A program made the translations under genes and the position numbers. A model generated the notes under the pieces. The model saw nothing but the letters and a program-made list of their open reading frames with translations. It did no database searches and had not been told where the DNA came from. This document shows positions 55,846 to 64,000 of a stretch of DNA of 64,000 nucleotides, piece after piece. How positions within the stretch are numbered: position 1 is the stretch's first letter; the number at the start of each line of letters is the position of its first letter. This DNA is from Panicum virgatum (lineage: Eukaryota > Streptophyta > Magnoliopsida > Poales > Poaceae): assembly GCF_016808335.1 (NCBI RefSeq), contig NC_053143.1:54157441-54221440 (forward strand), read 5' to 3'.

Positions 55846-58755
55846 ATGGAAGAAAAGGGAGGGCAGGGTGAACCCCTGCTACCCACTACAAGCAGAATTT
55901 CTGAGAGTTTTCATCAGTTGGCTGAGGTGATTACTTTGTTTATTATTATCTGCTCTAGTTAGATCAACTTCAGTAGGGAGAGCAAATGGACTACCATTTT
56001 AGTAGACCTTCCAAATTTCTCAGCGCACCCCCTAATTTGGTGGCTCTCTATTTGGGCTGCCAATTGTGAGCCTCACCGGTTTCTTTTTTTTCTTTCTTTT
56101 CTTTGACCCCGATCCGATCCCCAGTTTTGGCAGACGCGGCGGCCGAAGCCGGCGACGGTGGTCCTCAGGCTGTTCGGCATGGACGTCGTCGCCGATGAGG
56201 AACCAGATGACAACGACATCGGGTTCGAGCTCAGGAAGAGTTCGAGCATGCAGAACCTCACCATCCCCTCCGCCGACCCGCTCCTGCCACGCGGGGAGGC
56301 CGGCGAGGGCAAGGTGTATGCCTCCAACGATCTGGAGCTGGCCTCCAGGCAGCAGAGGAAGAAAGGTGATTTTCTTTTTGTTTTTTTTCCTCTCTCCCCC
56401 TCCCGGATTCGATTGCTTTCTTCTTGCCGAGGTTGTTTGACACAATCTGAGGACTCAGATTCGTGAACGAAAAATGTTGTCCTGGATTCTGAAATCAAGA
56501 AAACGACTGAAAATTGAGCCCCATCATGTGCGAGTCAACGCCTGCTCTCACAGTCCACAAATACTGAAATACTACCGGTAGCATTTTTTTCTTTCAGTTT
56601 TTGGTTCTGTGATTAATCCTGTGCCGATTGGTGAAATCCGTGCAGGGATTCCGTGGACCGAGGAGGAGCACAGGAAGTTCCTGGACGGCCTGAGGCAGCT
56701 GGGCAAGGGGGACTGGAGGGGCATGTCCAAGAGCTTCGTGACCACCAGGACGGCGACGCAGGTGGCCAGCCACGCCCAGAGGTACTCCCTCCGCCAGACC
56801 AACCCCGGCAAGAAGAAGCGCCGGGCCAGCCTCTTCGTCGTCGGCATCGCCGACTTCAGCGACGATCAGGTGAGCACCTTGATGCCATTCCACCGGTGAG
56901 CGCGGCGGCCGAGGCGGCGGTGTCCGAGGCCTGCTTCCGGATCTGCTCCGCCCGGAGGCAGTCCCCGTTCACGGCCGCGGACCTGCCGCCGGATTTTGGG
57001 CCCCCGTGGCGGAGTACATGGCCCCCGTGGCGCGAGGAAGAGGACCGGTGGGAGATGGAGTATGACAGGTGGGGCCCAGTTGTCAGTTGAAATAATAGAA
57101 GTTCAATTTACTCAGCTTGCTGGAGGGGAGGTCCATATTTGAATGAGTAAAATTTAGAAGTGGATTTCTAAATAGACATTTGCTCACCCAAATTTAAAAG
57201 CTCTACTGGAGTTGCTCTTACCGACGGTGTTCTAGTGTCCCAAGAGTTGAATTATATTGATTCCTAGACTGATATTTATGGACCAACAATATATGATGAC
57301 ATAGCATAAAAACACTTGTCCCATCGGCCACTTTGATCCGTACTCTCAGCGTTGGTTTTAAATCTTGTAGGCGCTCGGATGGGCGCCGATGGACGCTCGC
57401 AGAGCCATCCCTTGGATGACGGCCAGCTTCGTCTTCCTCAACTTCTACTCGGCCATGGCCGTCTACCGGTCTAACGGCGACTGGGGTGATTACGCCTTTG
57501 TGGTGCTCTCCTGCGTAAGCCTCAGCATCCTTTTCTTCTGCCTGCGGCTGTTGGAGAGAGCGCCGCCAGGATCCGCCACCAGAGGGAAACTAAAGGTGGC
57601 CGCCTGGGTGCTCACGACGGGGCTCGCCATCGTTTCTTCATTCATGGTCGCGGGCATTTTGCCCGTCAGGGTGCAGCTACTCGTGTTGGGGATCGCCGGA
57701 GGCTTCTACGCTTTCTTCATATACTGGAAACGGAAGATGTGTACCTACCAAGTACCAACTGCCATGCTCTTTTGCCTTGCTCTTTGTGTCTTACTAATTA
57801 GTAAAACTGCTGTACTTGTGCATTTTTCGAGCAGCTTGACAAGGGCTTAGTTTCTGCTAATTGGTCAGAAATGAAACCGTTGTGCTGCTCAAGACCGGAA
57901 GCGCGCACCATGCATAAACGGCTGGTGACTTCCTTGTTGTCGTTTCTCATGCATGTTCTGATAAAAATTACTAAACTAGAATATACTCCCACCGTCCCAG
58001 GATATAAGGCATAGTCAAACTTGACACGGTTGTCAATAATAATATTTGACTCTTAGTATCTCCTATAATATAATGTTTGTAGCAATAAAATTATAGTTAT
58101 ATGAAACAACTTTTAAATATGAATACGATGATATAATTGTTATAAGATACCATTTTTACTTTTCAAGATTAGTCGTAGGTCAATATTTTTAAAGTTTCAA
58201 TCTTAAATTACGTGTGCGCCTTGTATCCTGGGACGGAGGAAGTATGTTTCTCCGTGAATACTAATTGCTGCATGTGCCGTCCCACAGGGTGAAACAAAGA
58301 AGGGCTTTGTGCTGGAGACCTTAAGGTCGCAGCCGCCAGAAGCGGAAGCTGACCGCATCCTGCGCGACGCTGCATGGGCTGGAGTACGTCTGATCGTGGA
58401 CTCCGGCACCACTAGGCACGCCGTCGGCAACATCTTGCTCCTAGAGGGCTTCCAGCCCTACAGCCCCCCCTTGGTGACGCAGCAGGCAGATGGGAGCTAT
58501 CTGCGCGTCCTTGGCATTGGACGCATACAGAGGGACAACTTCAGCATCCCCAATGTGTCTCTCGTCGAAGGGTTGCGCGATGGCCTCATCTCGACACCCC
58601 AGCTAGACACTGACCACGACCTGATTTCCTGCTTCGGCAGCGGAATATGCAGAATTATGGAGACCGACGGCACTGAGGTTGGGGGCGCCATTCTTGAGAG
58701 CGATGGTTGCTATGTGCTCCGCTTCCTCAATGTCCCAGGACCAGCTCAGGTGTAG
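55846..58755 (+). CDS. Four-helix membrane protein fused in frame to a retropepsin-like domain, gene A
   Basis: Proposed exons: 55846-55926, 57371-57751, 58288-58755 (309 residues plus stop), all in phase. Residues 1-27 are MEEKGGQGEPLLPTT.... Residues ~28-154 hold four hydrophobic helices (about 41-59, 67-88, 102-122, 127-146) with a basic WKRK loop after the last. Residues 155-309 contain LIVDSGTTRHAVG (Asp192-Ser-Gly), then FSIPNVSLVEGLRDGLISTPQL and GGAILESDGCYVLRFL. I do not recognise the membrane family beyond its paralogue at 61956. If intron 2 is retained, the membrane part alone ends at 57850. The donor (CAA|GTACCA) is weak by itself, but the paralogue supports it. Intron 1 holds a Harbinger-like insertion and intron 2 a MITE. 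Confidence 0.55.
55962..57217 (+). mobile_element. PIF/Harbinger-like (Tourist-type) element carrying MYB exons, in intron 1 of gene A
   Basis: The left end GATCAACTTCAGTAG and right end CTACTGGAGTTGCTC (inverted: GAGCAACTCCAGTAG) match at 13 of 15 positions. TTA flanks both ends (55959-55961 and 57218-57220), the duplication of this superfamily. The 1256-bp body contains two exons of a MYB-like gene and no transposase. Confidence 0.75.
56113..57090 (+). pseudogene. Captured MYB-related (SHAQKYF-class) gene fragment
   Basis: Exon-like 56113-56365 reads ...VVLRLFGMDVVADE... and ends RQQRKKG before a GTGAT donor. The LRLFG motif precedes the MYB repeat in this family. The next exon, from about 56645 after an AG, reads GIPWTEEEHRKFLDGLRQLG, DWRGMSKSFVTTRTATQVA and SHAQRYSLRQTNPGKKKRRA. 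In typical members the motif is SHAQKYF, so K and F are changed here. After SDDQ a possible donor follows and the downstream SAAAEAAVSEAC part is in another frame. No start Met is seen before RLFG. It is cargo of the surrounding Harbinger-like element and is probably not functional. Confidence 0.75.
57986..58242. mobile_element. Stowaway-type MITE in intron 2 of gene A
   Basis: Termini CTCCCACCGTCCCAGGATA and TATCCTGGGACGGAGGAAG are near-perfect inverted repeats with TA flanks (57984-57985 and 58243-58244); 257 bp. Confidence 0.9.
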
Positions 58756-58847
58756 CCGATGCCAACGCATTTCATGGCCCATAGGATAGGAGAGCCTGTT
58801 TTCTTTTTCTTTTTTTTTTCCCTCTTCCTCTTCCTTTCCTTCTCCCT

Positions 58848-58864
58848 CCCCCCCCCCCCCCCCC
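58848..58864 (+). repeat. Poly(C) run of 17
   Basis: Seventeen consecutive C within a pyrimidine-rich stretch (58800-58890). Confidence 0.97.
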
Positions 58865-58899
58865 TCCCTCTTCTTTACCCTTATTTCTCCTCTTCCTTA

Positions 58900-61334
58900 C
58901 CAAGGTGGTTCTATTGTTTGTAGGGTGGTAATATAAGGGGGCTTGAGCTCCCCTAGACCCACCGCTGGATGCGCCCTTGGCTCTTCATGATGCATACAAA
59001 CTTTCTAGGTTTCAATACATAAACTAGTGTGGACATACTCACTTTTTTCTCTCTAGACTAAAAAAATGATTGGCATTATTGATTCAGAATATCGTGTGGA
59101 ATGTAAAAAAATTGTTGTGGTTCACACGTTTTTGTTTTCCTTACTGTGGTTATTAAATGTTGTGGTATAATTAGGGATAGCACGAAAAACCTGTTCGTCA
59201 CCCTCGCTTTGGAGGCTTTGGCTACTTTTAGAGTTCTTCTTGCTTGCCTTTCATTGATACACTAGGGTCTCTTTTATAAAGGACTGACTTGGCCCTTAAG
59301 CAAATATCCTAACGAAATCCATCTAACTTATTCCTTTCCTAACAAACCAACTAATCCTATTACTGGCACTGTTCATGAGCTTCAGTGCCCGTGGGCCTAG
59401 GCCTATGGCCGGCCCACTTGCCATAACACTTCACCACCCCATGAAGACAGCTCATCCTCGAGCTGGGGCACGGGATGTGACGGTGGGTGAGGACTGCGAG
59501 TAGGGATTCGTGGAAACCCCCGTTTAGAGATCTGGCTAGGAGTGTAACACGCAGTAGGATATGATCGGTGGAAGAACAAGGGTGACACAGTGGTTTAAAA
59601 AGGTCCAGGCCGCCCGGGGCGTAACACCTTACATCATGTGCGTTGTTTGGTTAAGATTTGTGTTCATATCCTCCCCTGAGCTTGGTTTGTTTCAAAGGAT
59701 TCGATCCCTTTACATGTTTACTTTTATCTTGTCTATAACCTCCCCTTGCTCTAGGGGAAGCCTTCCACCGCTAGTGTGAACACGGTGCTCGTGGAGTGAG
59801 CGCCGCCGTGCAAGTAGCACCTAGAAGCCTGTCAGGGGGTGGTCTTGAGGGCCCAATCTGACACCTCCCGGGGTGCCTCCCGAGATGTCCTGGGGTGACT
59901 CCCGTGTGCACCCTAGTATTCGTAGTTCCCCGGGGCTCTGTTCTTGCCATGCCCCGGGTATGCAGCTAGCTGGGTCTCGTGCCGTTGTGATGTGACGTGT
60001 GATGGCAGTGACGGGTCCTACCCCCACAACTCACTATCAGTCGATGGGACGTGGCTCGGGTTTGCCTCCCCCAAACCAACTTCTCCGTCGTCTGCAGGCA
60101 CGGTCCCTCCGTAATCATGTTTGTGGTGGTTGTTCCTTATTTCTTTTTGTTTTTCTTAATGTGGTTATTATGGAAACTTTCATTTTCTCTATGTTTTTTT
60201 GGCTTGATTATCCCCAACGAGCGAACCCAAAATTTCATTATGATAACAATGAGATTACAGCTGATCAGACTTTAACATCTATGCACAGAATGCATATGAA
60301 CCAGATTATTAACTGAATTACAGCACATAAGAGCTCTAATAAAGTGATTAACCAAAGGCAACTCCGAAAGGAACGTGGCCTTATTAAGCCATTGTTTGTG
60401 ATTTTGGTGATTGTGTGAGAACATAATCAATGAGACTAACAAAGTTGTGAGCTCAAGTTTGTAGGATTTCTAGGTCCCATGGATGTAATTCAATATATCC
60501 AATTCGCCGCCAATGGCATCAAAATGACTGCCGCTACGAATTGGACAAGTCTTAGCAGGAATGCATGCACTAGTTAAACCGACACCATGCAAATACAATG
60601 CGTCGGTGCATTGGTCTAAGCAGACGATACTCAGGTGATGCAAGAAAAGAAGCACTAGTTGAGCCGCTGACCCGACACTGGTTGAACCGACGCTATGAAA
60701 AAATGCGTCGGTGCATTGGACCATGCAAGTGAAGGCAAGTGAAGGAACCCTTTTAGGACCGGCTAAACCGACGGTCAGGAACCAAGGCGTTGGTACATTG
60801 ACCATGCTATTATCCAGAGAGCATGTTTTTGCTGCGAGGAAGAAGTCTTCACGACCAGTCTAACCGATGAAGTATCGGTTAATGGCGTCGGTGCAATGAT
60901 GTCATCAAAAGAAGACAAATGAAGTTCAACGGCTAGTTTCGGTCTGTGTGTGACCGGTTAAACCAACGGTGCCGACAGGTTTAACCGACGCTTTATGCAA
61001 AAAGTCCCTAACACCTAGTAATGACTCTATTGAGTTGGAGGGCTACATATATGCCTCACCTTGAGGTTGCTGGATTTCAGAGAAACCATACACACATTGA
61101 AGAAACGTCTCTAAGCCATTCAAGTGCTAAATGATCAAATTTTTAGGTTTAGCACATGCATTGAGAGTGAGAGTACTGCTGGTGCTATGCTAGCTCAAGA
61201 TTGAGTGTGAGAGCAAGGTGTTGATCAAATCCTCTTGCTCTAATGCCGCATCACAGGTTTTCGCGACTTGTATAATCGCTTGATTTGCGTCCCCATTTCT
61301 ACCCAAATAATTTGATATAGTTAGCTGTATGTAG
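58900..61334. mobile_element. Remnants of LTR retrotransposons
   Basis: 59150-59830 includes GCCCACTTGCCATAACACTTC and a CTCCCCTTGCTCTAGGGGAAG block, which resemble grass LTR/leader sequence. 60410-61330 has several copies of a GCGTCGGTGCATTGG / AACCGACG motif and ACATTGAAGAAACG, as in LTRs of panicoid retroelements. No gag or pol is left, and ends were not resolved. Confidence 0.4.
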
Positions 61335-61769
61335 TTGTCTCAAAGCTTGGCCATGGGTGTGATATATGGGAAAGAGAGAATGAAAAAAAATCGAGGAAAT
61401 ACTACTGACTGGTACGACGACGAGCCGTTGGCGTGCCTACCTGCTGGGAAACGGGAAGGCGTCGCTGGTGTAGCCATCGCGCACCGGTGGTCGAGAGTCG
61501 AGGAGCTGTGGCAAGAGCCTCTCCAAGGAGAAGTAAGAGGGCAAGAAGGAACGAGCAGGCGGCATGGCGAGCCGATGAACAAGAGCCATTTCCTTAGTGC
61601 CAAGAAGAAGAAGACGGAAAGGAAGGGCTGGGTGCCCCCCTCGTCTGTCCTTGGCAGTTGGCACTCTAGCTAGCTAGCTCATTGGCGACTCCGCCGGCCA
61701 TCCATATACAACAGCACAGCCTTGGTGGAGTGCCGATCCTTGCTTGTGATGATCATTTGTTAGTTTATT
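61335..61769. other. No supported gene
   Basis: An open frame at 61335-61673 (Lys/Arg-rich, no domain) is not supported. Confidence 0.4.
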
Positions 61770-61955
61770 CTCCGCTCGTCCTTTTCTGTGTGACTACATG
61801 CTTCTGTTTCTCCCTGCCATCGACGGGTTCGCCGGCCTAGCCTTTTGGGAGGAGTATAGAACTCAACTCAGACATAGGCCGGCAGAAAGGAAGACATACA
61901 CACACACACACCAGCAGCAGCAGCTGCTGCTAGCGTGCGGCGACCAGAGATCATC
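61770..61955 (+). promoter_or_regulatory. Leader/promoter of membrane-retropepsin gene B
   Basis: Second copy of the leader at 55628-55845: TGCCATCGACGGGTTCGCCG, GGAGGAGTATAGAACTCAAC and (CA)n(GCA)n before ATCATC-ATG. Confidence 0.7.
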
Positions 61956-64000
61956 ATGGAAGAAGATGGAGGGCGGGGTTCACGCCTGCTCCCAGATCAG
62001 GCGGTGTTCGTAGCGGCGGTGATGGACGCTGGCTTTGTCTTCCCAACCTCCAAATCGGCCCGCCCTTGGATGACGGGTGTGCGCTTTGTCTTGCTCACCT
62101 TCTACTTGGCCATGGCCGTCTACCGCCGGTCTAACGGCGACTGGGGTGGAGTCGTCTTTGTGCTCTTCTGCTACATGTGCATCATCGCCCTTTTACTCTG
62201 CCTGCGGCGGTTGGAGAGAGCGCCGGCAGGATCCACCGCCAGAGGGAAACGGAAGGTGGCCGCCTGGGTGCTCACGACGGTGCTCATCGTCGTTTTTTTC
62301 CCCATTCCGGCAGAGCTGCTCGTGTGGGGGATGGTTGTCGCCACTGTCCTCGGAGGATTATTCTACGATTTCTTGTTATACTGGAAACGGAAGGTGTGTA
62401 TCATCAAGTACCAACTGCCGTGCTGTCCTCGTAGTTGCCTTCTTTGATCTCTTTGTCTTAATAATTGCTCCATCCATTTCAAAATATAATTCGTTTGACC
62501 TTTTTTTGACCCCAACTTTAATTTGACCAATTGTACACTCGTCTTATTTAAAAATTTATATAAAATATCAACTTTTTTTATTGTGCCTTGCTTTTTATTA
62601 ATAAAAGTTATTTAAAAATTAATTAGATTTAAACTTAGACTATATTTGCACAATTTTTTTTGAATAAGATGAGTTGTTAAATTTGAGATTGAAAAAGTCA
62701 AACTAAATATAATTTAGAACGGAGGAAGTAGTACATATACAACTGCTATACTTGTGCATCTTTCGAGACCATATAAACCACATGGATCTGATTATTGTTG
62801 TGAGATATATATATAATCTACGACAAAACAAGAGCCATGATATCAAATATAAAAATAATGACCGTCGACTGTGTTTGTACGGGGCAGGGAGTGATGATCT
62901 TGATCTCACCACAAGTCCATGCACGGGACTCCGCCGGCACCTCACTAATAAAGCTTTTATTATGTGCTTGCTTCCTCATGTAAGTACTGTATTGTAGCAT
63001 TATATATAAAACTCATTTCAACGATTTTCCGGGCTAATAGTATTTTTTTTCTTTTGGATCTTGCCATATATATCTTTAACTAGACGTATAGCCCGCGCAT
63101 TTGCGCGGCTAGTATTAAAAATTCAAAAATTTGCATGTCGTTGTATCCTTACTTAAAGGTTATACTATTTTTTTTACCATATATCATCTTGTTCATTATT
63201 GTAAATTATTTCTTATTGTTGATTAAACTAATTCAATTATGATCTACCTATAATAACAATTTGATTTGTTAAGCTTTAATAATATTATGCAGATAATTAT
63301 TCTTATTTTCATTTTATTTTGATTGATTGTTGTTAGCTTTAGTTTTTGTTAATAATATATATTTGTAACTGATATATAACTAAATAATATTTTATATTTA
63401 ATTTTTCATAATGGCATTGGTGGGTAATTTTTAATTAGGCACAGGGGTATTTTAGGCTAATTTTTATCGTAATGGTAGTGGTGGGTAATTTTTATTTTTT
63501 TATTTTTCTCCGATTAATATGGGAATTTCTAAGCCTTGAGGCAGAACGTGGAGGCTCTGTTTGTTGGCCAAATAATAAGATAATAGAATTTCGTATGCAT
63601 CAAGGAGATGATGATATTGATGCTACATTGATTTATATATCATGCAGGTTCTAATAAAAATCAAACGAGAATATTTATCCATGAATACTGCTAATTGCTG
63701 CATGTGCCGTGTCACACAGGGTCGGACAAAGATCATCGCCGCCGCCACAAGCGGGAGCAGCCCCCGTCCTGCACGAAGCTGCATGGTCCCGAGCACGTTT
63801 GATCGTGGACTCCGGCGCCACCAGCCACGCCGTCGGCAACATCCGGCTCCTGGAGGGCTTCCAGCCCTACAGCACCCCCAGGGTGGCGAAGCTGGCAGAT
63901 GGGAGCTATCTGCGCATCCTCGGCGCTGGACGCATAGAGAGGGGCAACTTCAGCATCCCCAATGTGTCTCTCATCGAGGGGTTGCGCGATGGCCTCATCT
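61956..64000 (+). CDS. Four-helix membrane protein fused in frame to a retropepsin-like domain, gene B (partial)
   Basis: The start is ATG 61956 (MEEDGGRGSRLLPDQ), matching the leader-ATG spacing of gene A. Exon 1 to 62407 encodes four hydrophobic helices with the same landmarks as gene A: NGDWG, LERAPAGSTARGK, KVAAWVLTT and YWKRK. The homologous donor (ATCAA|GTACCA) leaves phase 2. The exon after the acceptor at 63719 (GTCACACAG) has offset 85 to the VDSG codon, so joining 62407 to 63720 is in frame. The second exon reads RLIVDSGATSHAVGNIRL and FSIPNVSLIEGLRDG and runs off the window. Unspliced, exon 1 ends at 62447 (163 residues). An alternative donor AAG|GTGTGT at 62393 would be out of frame. 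Confidence 0.55.
62468..62728. mobile_element. Stowaway-like MITE in the proposed intron of gene B
   Basis: CTCCATCCATTTCAAAATAT and TATAATTTAGAACGGAGGAAG are imperfect inverted termini. The flank is TG on the left and TA on the right. The element is related to 1459-1695 rather than to the MITE in gene A, so the two introns were hit independently. Confidence 0.75.
63090..63110. repeat. Short GC-rich hairpin within an AT-rich intron
   Basis: AGCCCGCGCATTTGCGCGGCT is an inverted repeat with one bulged base. Similar GCCCGCGC...GCGCGG hairpins mark the ends of some grass DNA elements, but no element could be delimited here. Confidence 0.6.

Noticed and set aside
62393..62400. AAG|GTGTGT as the donor of gene B
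   Set aside because: It scores well by eye but puts the retropepsin-like exon out of frame, and the equivalent in gene A is AAG|ATGTGT. The homologous CAA|GTACCA works in both.

Overview
The window is nuclear DNA of a grass (Poaceae, probably panicoid). The clues are CACTA elements with TTTTGTCCCGG-type subterminal repeats, many Stowaway and Tourist MITEs, GC-rich captured gene pieces, and plant families with GT-AG introns. Host genes are sparse and transposable elements dominate. All calls come from reading the sequence; nothing was searched against a database.

Layout. 0-13 kb: microsatellites, MITEs, a spliced Ulp1-like protease gene on the minus strand (4.7-5.75 kb), a broken HD-ZIP IV fragment (7.5 kb), a LINE remnant between direct repeats (9.3-10.4 kb) and a long-TIR element with a GC-rich cargo (11.2-12.3 kb). 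13.8-15.3 kb: the best intact host gene, a secreted pectin-methylesterase-inhibitor-type protein with a long charged linker. 16,827-28,053: a complete 11.2-kb CACTA element with matching 13-bp TIRs and a TTA target duplication. It carries an intact seven-exon Transposase_24/Ulp1 gene and a TNP2-type transposase broken by three frameshifts. 28-39 kb: MITEs, a hairpin, an AP2/ERF fragment, a second CACTA-like element with a captured gene, and an ~0.8-kb retroposon with a 10-bp target duplication.

39.8-46.6 kb: a 13-exon PAS plus Raf-like protein kinase gene whose splice sites all survive. It has a one-base insertion in the PAS exon and a premature TGA in the kinase domain, so this copy is a pseudogene (or carries sequence errors). 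A solo LTR lies in one intron.

47.8-64 kb: the most unusual region. It holds five short retropepsin-like segments of Ty1/copia type, each keeping the D-[ST]-G motif and none followed by integrase, reverse transcriptase or an obvious LTR. The last two lie downstream of paralogous four-helix membrane-protein exons in a tandem duplication of about 6 kb. In both copies, splicing from the homologous donor gives an in-frame fusion of membrane domain and retropepsin-like domain, even though small indels have changed the phase differently in each copy. Intron 1 of the first copy holds a Harbinger/Tourist-like element (TTA duplication) carrying MYB (SHAQKYF-class) exons. The second copy runs off the right edge.
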